From Candidatus Poribacteria bacterium (lineage in GTDB: Bacteria > Poribacteria > WGA-4E > WGA-3G), in NCBI GenBank assembly GCA_026706025.1, contig JAPOZO010000043.1, forward strand, positions 1 to 64,000: DNA of 64,000 nucleotides, read 5' to 3'. The notes below the pieces were generated by a model that was given only the letters and a program-made list of their open reading frames with translations, was not told where the DNA came from and did not search any database. This document shows positions 54,546 through 64,000 of this stretch, one piece after another. The translations under genes were made by a program, and so were the position numbers. Each line of letters opens with the position of its first letter. Position 1 is the first letter of the stretch.

Positions 54546-56008
54546 AATCCAATTGTGTATACATAATCCTTTTAGGTATTGTGTTCTGCTTCTGTCTGGT
54601 TCTTTTGAACAAATCGTTTTGCGAACCGCAAAAATCCGAGAATAAAATGGTGAAAGACAATACCGAAGATGTTTGGAATGTGTTCTCGGATCTGCACCAC
54701 ACTGACAGGGACAAGTTGCAAACTTACTGGGCGAGCGTGCCCGAGTTTCAGGCGGCGTTGGCTGCCTATCTCAAGGCAAGAATTGATGCAGGCGTTGTTA
54801 ATGGAAAAACGTCACTCCCACCCAACTTTGTTTGGTACGAGTTCATCTCGAGTTTTCCTGAGCCGTTGCGTGAGGATTTGTATGAGCATGCCCAAAAGGT
54901 CTTGGAAAGCAGCCCCGACAATGGGGCCGCCGCAAAATTTGCGGCTATAGTACTCGCCGGAAGCCCGTGGGACCTACCACGTGATGGTTTCTGGGATGTT
55001 GTTGAGCAAGCAATAGTGCTGCTGCCAAACGACGTTGAAGTCTGCTATCTGGCTTTTGAAAAGGCTGGTTTTGATTATCTCCACGAAGAAGCCGTTACCG
55101 CACTCGAAAGACTCTTTGAACGGCATCAAGCACCCCAAGTACCTATTGTGACATCTCGCTTCCAACGGAACGTGCAGGAAAATGGGCAGCCTGCTTTGTC
55201 ACAATGGGTATACCGTTTCTGTTATGATTACGAATATGTAACATCAAGGCCTAACGATTTTTATCAACGGCTTGAAGATGACCACCCGCTAAGGGAACGA
55301 TGGACTACACTGCTCGGCAAGATTCAACAGGTTTTTGAAGAACAGTTAAAACTGACACCTGACGATTGGAATAACACGCGGATGCTCGCTGAAATTCATG
55401 AGGTCTTAGGGAATACTGAAGAAGTTCAAGCCGTTTTTCAGAGGTTACAGTTGGTATTGAAAAATCGGTTAAAGCACAATCCGGATGACCGAACTGCTTG
55501 GAGCGGTTTAGCTAAAATCCACGAAAAGTTAGGCAACTCCGAACTTGCACACGCGTATCGGGTGAACGCTGATCCCACACTGGCATGGGTGGATAAAGTC
55601 TTGCCTGATTTCTCATCTGCTGTTGATTTGGATGGAAAACCTATTTCACTCGCCAACTACCGTGGTAAAGTTGTTTTGCTTGACTTCTGGAGAACGCAGT
55701 ATACCGACAGGATACCGACACTCGAAACTGTATACGAGAAGTATCATCACAGAGACTTTGACATTATTGGGATAAGTCTTGATGTAGATGAGACGGTGTT
55801 GCGCGAATTTATTGAGGAAAATCCGTTGCCGTGGCGACAGATCTTTGACGGCAAGCGGTATGAGGGTCCCTTGGCACAACAGTATGGTGTCCGTAGTATT
55901 CCGAGAATGTTTCTCCTTGATCGAGAAGGCAAAGTTATTTCAGCTAATGTAAGAGATATCATGCTTGACAAATTTGTTGCCGAGGAGATAGAACGAGAGA
56001 TGGATTGA
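54542..56008 (+). CDS. TlpA-like thioredoxin-fold protein lacking its CxxC
   Basis: 488 residues, GTG start overlapping the Rieske stop. N-terminal hydrophobic anchor (about 6-24), a helical repeat region with TPR-like units (about 90-345), then a TlpA/redoxin domain from residue 354. At the active site the usual WCxxC is WRTQYTDR (383-389), so both cysteines are missing. Downstream DIIGISLDVDE and GVRSIPRMFLLDREGKV keep the fold, including the cis-Pro. Probably a non-catalytic periplasmic binding or scaffold protein. Confidence 0.82.
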   Translation: MKSNCVYIILLGIVFCFCLVLLNKSFCEPQKSENKMVKDNTEDVWNVFSDLHHTDRDKLQTYWASVPEFQAALAAYLKARIDAGVVNGKTSLPPNFVWYEFISSFPEPLREDLYEHAQKVLESSPDNGAAAKFAAIVLAGSPWDLPRDGFWDVVEQAIVLLPNDVEVCYLAFEKAGFDYLHEEAVTALERLFERHQAPQVPIVTSRFQRNVQENGQPALSQWVYRFCYDYEYVTSRPNDFYQRLEDDHPLRERWTTLLGKIQQVFEEQLKLTPDDWNNTRMLAEIHEVLGNTEEVQAVFQRLQLVLKNRLKHNPDDRTAWSGLAKIHEKLGNSELAHAYRVNADPTLAWVDKVLPDFSSAVDLDGKPISLANYRGKVVLLDFWRTQYTDRIPTLETVYEKYHHRDFDIIGISLDVDETVLREFIEENPLPWRQIFDGKRYEGPLAQQYGVRSIPRMFLLDREGKVISANVRDIMLDKFVAEEIEREMD

Positions 56009-56034
56009 TGCCTACCTCCTTGATAGAGATAACA

Positions 56035-57567
56035 CTAAAAATCCGTCCTGATGCCTACCATGAATGAAGTTTTATGAATCGGTTCAAACTGCGAGATTCC
56101 ATCGGCTGTTTCGACACGGCGGAACCGGTACTCACGGGTAATAATGGTTTCAACCGGCGGATAAATTGCATAGCCAATCTCTAAACGGAATGCCGACTTT
56201 TCATTGAGATCAAACAGATCTGCGAAGAAATTCGTCTCATCTCCCTCACCGATGTCACGTTTTGTATAGAGCGCCCGCATCCTAAGCCGCGGCACTAACC
56301 CCGATTCTGACACCACCATATAAAATTTGGGTGAGCTATTGTTATAGTCTTCAAATGTTCCAAAGAAGTGGAGGTGTTCCCCCGGCTTCCAGATGAATTG
56401 TGAAAAGAAGCCGCGTCTCTGTTCATTGCTCGTTTCGATATCCAAGAAATCGGGCATATCCGGCTCGGGTGCCAGCGATTTTGCCGACTCATACGTATAA
56501 TCAAAGACAGAAGGGATATATCCTTCGCTAAGGACGCGGTACTCAAGTTTGAAGATGGCTTTAGTAAAAGTAAATCCAACACCAACGGCGTTGCCCCACG
56601 TGAATTCTGTTGTTGCTGAGGCTGCTTCTCCACCTATCGGGGCACTTTCTAATCGTCTTGTGGGTTCCTGCTCAGTCGATTCAGTTTCCAACTGTTCTTC
56701 TTCAGGTTCTTCGGATATATCCTCCGGTTCTTTGGATAAAGTGTTGAGCACGGCAAAATCATTATAGAGATCAAACCGAAACGTGCTTCTCTCAATAATC
56801 GGAAATCCTGCGTCCACGCCTAAGGCAATCAACGGATCTTCTCCAACCTCCTGTGGATTTGGATCGATATCGGTGAGATAGGTACCCCCGAGTTCAAATC
56901 GTGTGAGAAAGTTATTATTTTCTGAACGTGGAACCGGTTGATCTTCAAATTGTGTGAGAGCGTTATTATTTTCTGAACGTAGAAATGGTCGATAAAACAA
57001 TCGCCCCCCGAAGATTAAAGGATTCCCAAGATCATTCACCATTGTTTCAACACCGTATCTGTTATTGGATTTCCTGAGGTTTACGCGTAATCCACGCCGG
57101 TCGTAATTAGAATAACCGGACATAATCGAACCGTGTCCAATTGTTAGATAATCCAATTCCCCAAGACGGAAGTAAAACGGGTCGTAAGGTTCTGCGTAAC
57201 TGACGTACCGGATGAGTCTTAACCATGTGCTTGGACTATTCCATGACTCACCATCTTCGGCGAGGAATTGCGTACCGGTGTCTGTTGCGTAAGGGTTATA
57301 GAGTACAACTAAATCTAATCCGATACTGATTTTTCCGAGTGGAATATCCGGTTGTGCTTGAAACTGAATATACGGGCTTGTCCCAATGAAGGTCAGACCG
57401 CCCCCGTATAACCCACTTGTCAGGAAGTCGGGTTGTTGCAACGCGGTTAAGCCAGGATCTTCTTCGGCAGGTGTAGGCGTTGGTAGGGTGAGGCGCAAAA
57501 ATAATATGGCAATTGTTGAAGCCAGGGTTACCTTTCTATAGTGTGTAAGAACCGTATCTCTGTTCAT
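56035..57567 (-). CDS. Outer-membrane beta-barrel protein
   Basis: 510 residues. Signal-like N-terminus (TLASTIAILFLRLTLPTPTPA), long runs of alternating strands, final GIRTDF with C-terminal Phe. An acidic, Glu-rich low-complexity loop (about 265-300) and a duplicated RSENNN segment lie in surface loops. Its ATG overlaps the TGA of the upstream ABC ATPase gene by four bases, so it is translationally coupled to it. Possibly the outer-membrane part of an export pathway. Confidence 0.72.
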   Translation of the reverse strand: MNRDTVLTHYRKVTLASTIAILFLRLTLPTPTPAEEDPGLTALQQPDFLTSGLYGGGLTFIGTSPYIQFQAQPDIPLGKISIGLDLVVLYNPYATDTGTQFLAEDGESWNSPSTWLRLIRYVSYAEPYDPFYFRLGELDYLTIGHGSIMSGYSNYDRRGLRVNLRKSNNRYGVETMVNDLGNPLIFGGRLFYRPFLRSENNNALTQFEDQPVPRSENNNFLTRFELGGTYLTDIDPNPQEVGEDPLIALGVDAGFPIIERSTFRFDLYNDFAVLNTLSKEPEDISEEPEEEQLETESTEQEPTRRLESAPIGGEAASATTEFTWGNAVGVGFTFTKAIFKLEYRVLSEGYIPSVFDYTYESAKSLAPEPDMPDFLDIETSNEQRRGFFSQFIWKPGEHLHFFGTFEDYNNSSPKFYMVVSESGLVPRLRMRALYTKRDIGEGDETNFFADLFDLNEKSAFRLEIGYAIYPPVETIITREYRFRRVETADGISQFEPIHKTSFMVGIRTDF

Positions 57568-58238
57568 GTAGTAACAATCCTTCCATCTTTCATCTGGATA
57601 ACGCGATCGGCACTTTGTTTTAAGCCTTCATGGTGTGTCACAATCGCGATAGTAGTTTGGTATTCCCGGCGTAGTTCTTGAATCAAATTCATCAAATTGT
57701 CGCTTTGGCGACTGTCTAAGTTGGCAGTAGGTTCATCGGCAAAGATGATTTTTGGGCGGTTGGCGAGCGCACGGGCAAATGAGACGCGCTGTTTTTCGCC
57801 ACCGGATAGTTGGGCAGGACGATGGTGAAGTCTATCGACTAAACCGACTTGTGTGAGGAGTTCCGTCGCACGGCTTTCGGCTTCATCCGTTTTTGTGCTG
57901 GCGATGTCCATAGCAACCATTACGTTTTCAAGGGCGGTGAGGTAGGGTAATAGATGAAACAGTTGGAAGACAAATCCGATCTTCTCGCGGCGGATGACGC
58001 TCAGGTCTTCGGACACCGGATCAATCGGTTCGCCATCAATTCGGAGTTCCCCATCGTCTGGCGTTAAGATGCAACCGAGGAGACTGATGAGCGTTGTTTT
58101 GCCACAACCGCTGTTCCCCATAATCATTACCAATTCGCTCTCTTCAATTCGGACATCGACTGCGTCAACAGCGAGAACAGTTGCGTCGCCTGTGCCAAAG
58201 CGTTTGGTTAAGCCGGTACCTTCTACTATGGCTGCCAT
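57564..58238 (-). CDS. LolD/MacB-type ABC ATPase
   Basis: 224 residues. Walker A GNSGCGKTT, signature LSGGEKQRVSFARAL, Walker B IIFADEPTANLDSR. Typical of MacB/LolD/FtsE ATPases that act with FtsX-type permeases. Directly adjacent to the permease gene (its ATG follows the permease stop without a gap). Confidence 0.92.
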   Translation of the reverse strand: MAAIVEGTGLTKRFGTGDATVLAVDAVDVRIEESELVMIMGNSGCGKTTLISLLGCILTPDDGELRIDGEPIDPVSEDLSVIRREKIGFVFQLFHLLPYLTALENVMVAMDIASTKTDEAESRATELLTQVGLVDRLHHRPAQLSGGEKQRVSFARALANRPKIIFADEPTANLDSRQSDNLMNLIQELRREYQTTIAIVTHHEGLKQSADRVIQMKDGRIVTT

Positions 58239-59369
58239 CTATATTTCTCCTCGGAACGCTATCATCGGATCTACTGTAATTGCTTTGCGCGCCGCCAAAT
58301 AACCGCTACCACAACAGACAACGAAACTGATACACGCGACGATAATTGATTCAACGAAATGAATTGCGACAAAGATCGGTGCTGCCGCCGCAAATATGTA
58401 AGATAGAACGAGTCCAAGTATTACACCAACAACAGAGATTAGAACGACCTGTTTCAGCAATAGTCCCATCACATAACTGTTTGCGGCACCGATAGCCTTT
58501 AAGACCCCAATTTCCTGCGTCTTTTCAAGCATTGTCACATAAGTAATCATCCCAACGAGAATACCCGCCGCTAACCACAACATCACTCGTAGGAATTGCA
58601 CCGCCTTCATCGGCTCGTCAACATAGTAGGCAATAATGTCCCCGAGGGTCTGTTTTAAGGTGCGCGCCTCGATAGTTTCTAAAGCGTCTAAACCGGCAGC
58701 AGCCTGCACAGGTTGCTCATTTTCACTGGTTTTGGCAATCATCATATTGACATGTGGCGTGTTGCCGAGTAAAATCTTCTGGGCAATGCGGACATCCATA
58801 AAGAGCAACGGCGTATCTAAAACAAACATCAGGCTTTTCGCTTTCCCGACGACCCGTACCTTTTCGTTGCCAAGGGTAATCTGCTCTCCGATTTCCAATC
58901 CCATCTTTTCGTCAACAACCACCTCATACGGGACCGGGTCTTCGGGTCTGTAGTCCTCAAAATTGCTTGGGGTAAACATTTTTCCGTCAACAACACTCTT
59001 GGGTCCGCCAAGTTGCCCTAATTTATAGCCAACGACAATAGCCTTAGTGGATTTTCCACGGACCGTTGGACGTGCTTGCGCAAAAACCAAGGGAGATGCG
59101 GAATCGGGGGTTAAACCTTGTGCCGAATTCAGGAATGCCATGTATTCCTCAACGACCATAGAGAACCCAATAAATGCACCGCCAGAGCCTTCGGCGGAGA
59201 TCCAGACATCCGCACCGGTGGATTCGACATACTGTCGCGCTTGGATACGCATACCGTTCATGATACCGCCCAACAGCAAGATTAGCGAAATCAGCACGGT
59301 GATGCCGAGTGCCGTTAGCACGACTCTTGCTTGACGATAACGCATGTCTTTAAGGAATAACGTCTTCAT
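58239..59369 (-). CDS. FtsX/DevC-type ABC permease
   Basis: 376 residues. One N-terminal membrane helix (about 14-36), a large MacB-like periplasmic domain (about 40-250) and three C-terminal helices with MLEKTQEIGVLKAIGAANSYVMGLLLKQ. Works with the ATPase encoded right after it to move or extract substrates across the inner membrane. First gene of a three-gene unit ending in a beta-barrel; no membrane-fusion adaptor gene is present. Confidence 0.9.
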   Translation of the reverse strand: MKTLFLKDMRYRQARVVLTALGITVLISLILLLGGIMNGMRIQARQYVESTGADVWISAEGSGGAFIGFSMVVEEYMAFLNSAQGLTPDSASPLVFAQARPTVRGKSTKAIVVGYKLGQLGGPKSVVDGKMFTPSNFEDYRPEDPVPYEVVVDEKMGLEIGEQITLGNEKVRVVGKAKSLMFVLDTPLLFMDVRIAQKILLGNTPHVNMMIAKTSENEQPVQAAAGLDALETIEARTLKQTLGDIIAYYVDEPMKAVQFLRVMLWLAAGILVGMITYVTMLEKTQEIGVLKAIGAANSYVMGLLLKQVVLISVVGVILGLVLSYIFAAAAPIFVAIHFVESIIVACISFVVCCGSGYLAARKAITVDPMIAFRGEI

Positions 59370-59475
59370 AATCTTTTAACTATTGGGTTTTTGCTCGTTT
59401 TTTTCGTTGTCAAAAAACGGTTTTTGATACGCCTGTACATTACTTGCTGCGAATTAAGGACAAAAAATGCCGTTT

Positions 59476-60372
59476 TTACAACGCGGCAAGCCTTTCGGGC
59501 ATTGTCTGCCGTTTGCGGCGATGCAATTTAACGTGTTCCAGATACGCATCCTCATCCGCCTCAACCCCTGTCTCGCGTTCAAGGAAGAGCGGAAAATCAG
59601 ACGCGGGCGGTTTGGCGTTGTGATACGCGTTGCTATAACTCCGCATGATAATACGCTGTTCGCGGTTGAGCGTCTCTAACCACTCCGGTGAGGAATGAAA
59701 GCGATCAGCAGGCGTAAGCCATGACGGACAATAGGCAGCGAAGATATTATAACGCACCACATCGCTCTCATTGGGTTCAACGCGATGCCAAATGCTCGAA
59801 TGCATCACCGTCATTGTGCCTTTACGCGGGCAGACAACCATTTCCCCAGGAATACTCTCGTGGGTGTCGTAGCCGTCCATGTATTGCTGCCGGTGACTCC
59901 CGGGTAGGACAACGAGGTTACCCATCTTTTCTCTCGGCAGATCAGTCAACCAGTACCCGATTTTGATTTGCAACGGTAATTTGGGTGAAAAGACACCATA
60001 AGGGAGTGCCCGCGCCCCGTCTGGGTGCCACTGATTATACTGTTTCCCTCCTGGTGGACGCAGGAAAAACTGGCTTATGTGGAGTTTGAGGAGCTCTCCG
60101 AACAGGTCGTAAGCATAGCCGACATGGCGTTCATGATCAATAAGCCCGGCGAACACAGGATCTCGTTCGACAATGTTCTGCATGCCGAGATAACCGCCTG
60201 GGGTATATTTCGGATTATTAGCGGCGACACGGTCTATCGCGTCAATATAGGTCTGGATATCTTCATTGGAGATTGCATCCTCAATGAAGATGATGCCGTC
60301 TTCGTTAAAGGTTTTCCACTGTTCCGATGTAAACCCAGGCGGGGCAACACGATATTTTTTTTCGGTTTCCAC
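59476..60372 (-). CDS. Second PhyH-family dioxygenase
   Basis: 298 residues from a GTG at 60372 with AAAGGAG 7 bp upstream; an upstream in-frame start is not supported. Fe/2OG oxygenase: His116 and Asp118 (QWHPDGAR), distal His196 (SSIWHRVEP), GNLVVLPGSH. Distinct from the 25129 gene. C-terminal ~60 residues are charged and family-unusual. Substrate unknown. Confidence 0.88.
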   Translation of the reverse strand: METEKKYRVAPPGFTSEQWKTFNEDGIIFIEDAISNEDIQTYIDAIDRVAANNPKYTPGGYLGMQNIVERDPVFAGLIDHERHVGYAYDLFGELLKLHISQFFLRPPGGKQYNQWHPDGARALPYGVFSPKLPLQIKIGYWLTDLPREKMGNLVVLPGSHRQQYMDGYDTHESIPGEMVVCPRKGTMTVMHSSIWHRVEPNESDVVRYNIFAAYCPSWLTPADRFHSSPEWLETLNREQRIIMRSYSNAYHNAKPPASDFPLFLERETGVEADEDAYLEHVKLHRRKRQTMPERLAAL

Positions 60373-60652
60373 TGGACGGCTCCTTTCGTTTGACGTTAGT
60401 AGCAAATTACGTGCCAGTCTGGATAATACCACGCTGCCTTATCCTTCGTGAAATATCCAGAGATAACTGCCCAAAATAGGGCAAACGCCGTATCCAATAG
60501 CACGAAATGGTGCAATTGAGCAATCGTACGTGCCATTAGAGGGATCTGTTGAAACCGGTTTCTTGCTAATAGCGGTATATTCTAAAAAGTTGCGGTTATT
60601 TTGCAGATTTCCGGTAGATGCTTATGTCAAACTTACATTGATGGTTAAGCAG

Positions 60653-61837
60653 TTACACACCCATCGATGCATCACACATATCACTCTGAAGTAGCCATAC
60701 CGAAACCGCTTGTACGATAATATGGTTGGCACGTTCAACAATCGGGTTAAGCGATGGGATATGAGTAAACATTTTTTGTGCTTGGTCTTTTAGGTTTGCA
60801 ATTGATGGAAGTTCAAGGACTTTCATCTCTTTGAGAAAATTTTCAACCTCTGTTTGACCGATGCGAGCGCGGTTGCGGAGTTCTTCTAATTTCGGTGTAT
60901 GTCTCCACGCTTTCAAAACCGTTTCGCCGATATGTTCAATCGAAAAACTCGCAGCGAGTTGCTGGGCGGCTTTTTCGACGGCAACCAACGGCAACTTACG
61001 TTTCCCTTCAACCACATGCGCTGGCGGTAAGCGAAGGTCCCAGACGATTCTAACAAGCGACAAAACTTTCAAAATATAATATGTGACATCAATTTGCCAC
61101 CAACGAAAGCCTTGCGGCGTAGCACTTGGAAAGTGATGGTGATTGTTATGCCACCCTTCCCCTAACGTAATGATCGCCAGAAACAGGTTGTTGCGAGAAC
61201 TATCACCGGTGGCGTACGGCTGTTTTCCGATCACGTGTGAAAGCGAATTAATTGTAAATGTGCCGTGAAAAAGGAATACCGTACTCACGAAGAAACCTAC
61301 AACAAGTCCCGACCAGCCTGCAATTAGCCATACAAGGAACCCTAATAAGAATGGCGGCAGTCTTTCCCATTTCTCTAACCAAACGAGTTCCGGGTATTTC
61401 TGGAAATCCTTAATTAAACTGTAATCTACTGACCGTCCTCGTTTGGAGAAAATCCAAAGCACATGAGAATACCAGAATCCGTGTTGAACTGGCGAGTGTA
61501 CATCTTGTTCTGTGTCAGAGTGCTTATGGTGGTAACGATGTGTTGCTGCCCACCAGAGTACACCTCGTTGTGCGGAACTCTGACCGAGGAACGCTAAAAT
61601 GAATTGAAATACACGGCTGGTCTTGAATGATCGGTGCGAAAAGTAACGATGGAACCCCGCCGTAATTCCGAACATACGGATAACGTACAATGCGCCACAG
61701 ATAATCCAGTCGATAGGTTGAACATCTACCCAGAGAATTGCGAGACATGCGAGGTGAACAGTTATAAACGGTAGAACACGAGGGTGGATAATGTCCGCCT
61801 CATCGGCTGGACTTTTAGGCCATGATTCTGTTGACAA
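60653..61837 (-). CDS. Membrane fatty-acid (acyl-CoA) desaturase with C-terminal extension
   Basis: 394 residues. Three histidine boxes: HRYFSH (63-68), HRYHH (100-104), EGWHNNHHHFP (227-237), binding the di-iron centre of delta-9 desaturases. Core ends near 265; about 130 extra residues follow, helical and charged with no clear match. The start is TTG, set by a strong AGGAGG 6-7 bp upstream. It introduces double bonds into membrane lipids. Confidence 0.9.
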   Translation of the reverse strand: MSTESWPKSPADEADIIHPRVLPFITVHLACLAILWVDVQPIDWIICGALYVIRMFGITAGFHRYFSHRSFKTSRVFQFILAFLGQSSAQRGVLWWAATHRYHHKHSDTEQDVHSPVQHGFWYSHVLWIFSKRGRSVDYSLIKDFQKYPELVWLEKWERLPPFLLGFLVWLIAGWSGLVVGFFVSTVFLFHGTFTINSLSHVIGKQPYATGDSSRNNLFLAIITLGEGWHNNHHHFPSATPQGFRWWQIDVTYYILKVLSLVRIVWDLRLPPAHVVEGKRKLPLVAVEKAAQQLAASFSIEHIGETVLKAWRHTPKLEELRNRARIGQTEVENFLKEMKVLELPSIANLKDQAQKMFTHIPSLNPIVERANHIIVQAVSVWLLQSDMCDASMGV

Positions 61838-62018
61838 TTATATCCTCCTTGCTATGCATAACGGTTAGGTTCATCTAATCATGTTATTCCAAGGGCGCGT
61901 CAAGGAACATCAAGACGCGCGCCACAGTGGTTGATAGGGTATTAGAATAGTATTAAGTATACTACATTTTACCGAGAGAGTCAAGCACTCTATTTTCTTC
62001 CCAGGGTTAACAAAATGC

Positions 62019-62048
62019 CCCAAACCCAAAAGGTGCTTCGGGTTTGGG
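62019..62048 (-). terminator. Terminator of the dockerin-protein gene
   Basis: 9-bp stem CCCAAACCC / GGGTTTGGG with a 12-nt loop; on the minus strand it is followed by GCATTTTG. Lies 41 bp after the stop of the gene at 62089. Confidence 0.7.
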
Positions 62049-62088
62049 ACAACAAGATTTCACAAATTAGGAAGCCTAATTCCGATTC

Positions 62089-64000
62089 CTATTTCAGAAT
62101 AACCATTTTACGTGTAAGTGAGGCATCGTCAGTTTGCAGTTGATAAAAATAGACACCATTTGCGACATTTTCCCCTAAACCGTTGTGCCCATCCCAATAC
62201 GCGGCACGGTTTCTATTGGTGTAATAGCCTGCTGTCTGATGTCCAAGTGCTAACGTGCGAACTACAGTGCCTTTCGCATCGTAAATGGTAATCTGCACAT
62301 CGCTGGCATTCGCCAATTGATAGGGTATCCATGTTTCCGGGTTGAAGGGATTTGGGTAGTTCGGCAACAAGACTGTTGTTTCTGGACGAACCGCACGTAA
62401 AAGTGCTTCTAACACACCGATAGCGCGACGAAAGGCTGGACTGCCATCGTCAATTTGTCTTATCTGTGCCAGCCAACTTTGGATCTGTTCAGCAGTTGGA
62501 CTGTGAAGCGTAGGTGCAGCTGCCGACCCTTCTCCAATATCATTAGCGACTTGGACCAAATCTAAAATGTCAACAACACCATCGGCGTTGATGTCGGCGT
62601 TGAGTTCGCCGTCCGCGGCACCCGGATGTCCGATTGCATTCGCAACCATCACTAAATCCTGTATGTTAACTGTCCCATCTTGATTGACATCCGATTTGGC
62701 ATAGATAGGGGCATCATTCACCTCAAAACGAACGGTTTCAGTGAAATCTACCCGTAAGACATTATGTGCCTTGTCTATTATTGTCATTCCAGCAAGTCCC
62801 CATATACCAGGTGGGCTTCCAGCTGGCAAAATAATCGTCTTATGGTAAGTTTCATAGACAGTTGGATCTCGTGAGAAGTAGATTTTGTAAAAATCAGGAT
62901 CATAATAATCAAAGTCAAGCATAACACCTTGGGGGTTTCGTAAGCTCATATATGTAATTCTATGCCCGCTGATGTTATCTTTAACCCGAAAAGTAATGTC
63001 AACTCGAGTTTCACCGTTTGGGTCTTCTGGTTGTGTTGGCTCTGCCTCAACATTAATTTCGTTTAAATCCAATACAGGTGGTTGAGTATCCGGGTTGGTT
63101 GTCTGAATCTCAATGGAAGCAGGCAACTCATCATCTCCCCCCTCAGTGAAGTATACCCTCCGCCTATTTTGAGCCAAATCTTTCATCACAATGCGGGTAA
63201 TCTTGTAGATGCTGTTTGGGAAGTAGTCAGGTACCTCAAGTTTAGTAGTCGCTTCCCACACGTCTCCAGCTTCTTGCTTGTATTCTCCCCAATCTGTTAA
63301 GCGGCGCGAGTAAGTTTCAACATTCGCGTCATATAACTCAGCATAAACACCACTTACCCCATTTTTTTCAATAAACTTCCAACGGGCTGTCAGAATTTGA
63401 TAGGCGCGCCCTTCTTTCGTAGTTGCATCTGATAAAGAGAGTTGCATTGAATTCGGAATATATTGTGGAGCTTCAGTATCTGCCAGAGGATTGTTAACAT
63501 AGAGTTTCCATCCAAAGTCTGTTAGTCCATTATGTCGTTCATTACCTTGGGCATCATATACCCGAATTGTGTCAGGTCTCCAATAGCCATTTGCTGCATA
63601 TTTTGAAATCCGCTGACGACCTCGCAAGATATGCCCCGCTGGGATATGTTACCATCAGAACTAATAGGAGAAAGCCACATGTCAAATCGGGTGCCTTGTG
63701 GACTCCAAACTCGAGTAAACCCTCTAGAAGCGGCATCTCGGTCACTCTCTCCATGAATTTCAATTTCCACTGTTATGATTTTATCTTCTTCAGGTTCACC
63801 TTCAATTTGTATATCAATGCGTATAATTCGTCCCGGATACACATAGTCTGGATAGAGATTGTAGACTTCAAAGGTTAAATCTTGGCGTATTTTTGAGATG
63901 TATTGGGTACCGTGCATCACTCGGTTTTGGATGAATTTATACTTGGCAGGTGACCGTGAACGCAGCTTGTTTGGGTTTACAATGTAGTAACTGATGCTCT
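62089..64000 (-). pseudogene. Frameshifted, partial dockerin/PNPFNP secreted protein
   Basis: Coding from beyond the right edge down to 62089 in two frames. The frame open to 64000 covers the first part (VYNLYPDYVYPGRIIRIDIQ, WSPQGTRFDMWLSPISSDGN); at a CCCC run (63634-63637 plus strand) it must shift to the frame that continues with RISKYAANGYWRPDTIRVYD. One extra G would restore a single frame. The rest shows Ig-like repeats, two dockerin-type calcium loops (DVNQDGTVNIQDLV and DINADGVVDILDLV) and a C-terminal sorting-like module LLPNYPNPFNPETWIPYQL. Secreted, probably surface or complex-bound. The shift may be real or a sequencing error. Confidence 0.75.

Overview
The window looks like a chromosomal stretch of an uncultured Gram-negative-type bacterium, most likely from the Candidatus Poribacteria lineage. 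Evidence seen directly: lipoprotein and outer-membrane barrel genes, a dockerin-type protein ending in a PNPFNPETWIPYQL-type C-terminal module, and many dispersed palindromic intergenic repeats. The mix of PhyH dioxygenases, sulfatase-like enzymes, a DUF1080 protein, a Gfo/Idh/MocA oxidoreductase and a Uma2 nuclease is also typical of that group. The lineage call is inference; no rRNA or tRNA gene was recognised in the window.

Layout. 1-6.7 kb: DUF1080 and phosphonoacetate-hydrolase-like genes (minus), then HEAT/TPR protein, membrane protein, GlmM-like mutase and YvcK (plus). 6.7-8.0 kb: repeat-rich non-coding DNA. 8.0-9.36 kb: an IsrB element (RuvC-only relative of IscB and Cas9) with a probable omegaRNA region and a near-consensus promoter, sitting directly in front of glnS. 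9.4-15.5 kb: glnS-gltX, a DegT aminotransferase and a substrate-binding lipoprotein. 15.6-19.2 kb: sulfatase-like, UbiA-like and beta-helix genes (minus). 19.5-24.2 kb: a translation and RNA operon (ffh, rpsP, khpA, trmD, rplS, rnhB, yraN) in which rimM is absent. 24.2-31 kb: amidohydrolase, PhyH, D-threonine-aldolase-like, ubiX, a 129-bp MITE, an MFS exporter and a Gfo/Idh oxidoreductase. 31-35.7 kb: DUF481 protein, SLC12-like transporter and MscS channel.

35.8-43.4 kb is an enlarged phosphate-uptake cluster on the minus strand: pstS, pstC, pstA, a K+-channel-like gene, pstB, a second PstB paralogue, an extra permease, a third PstB paralogue and phoU. Two of the three ATPases have altered signature motifs. 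43.9-56 kb: M32 carboxypeptidase, small lipoprotein, beta-helix protein, nucleoside hydrolase, DUF481 barrel, a secreted YdjY-acylphosphatase fusion, a MobA-like transferase, Uma2, MoxR, a MalG-like permease with a ~290-residue insert, a Rieske protein and a thioredoxin-fold protein lacking its cysteines. 56-64 kb (minus): an FtsX/LolD-type ABC pair translationally coupled to a beta-barrel gene, a second PhyH, a fatty-acid desaturase, and a frameshifted dockerin protein running off the right edge.

The most noteworthy locus is the IsrB/omegaRNA element. It has no transposase of its own, its promoter appears to lie in the flanking DNA, and the same 20-nt hairpin occurs in the RNA region and across the isrB stop codon. 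The other main points are the expanded Pst cluster, the MITE with a visible target duplication, and several unusual domain fusions or insertions.
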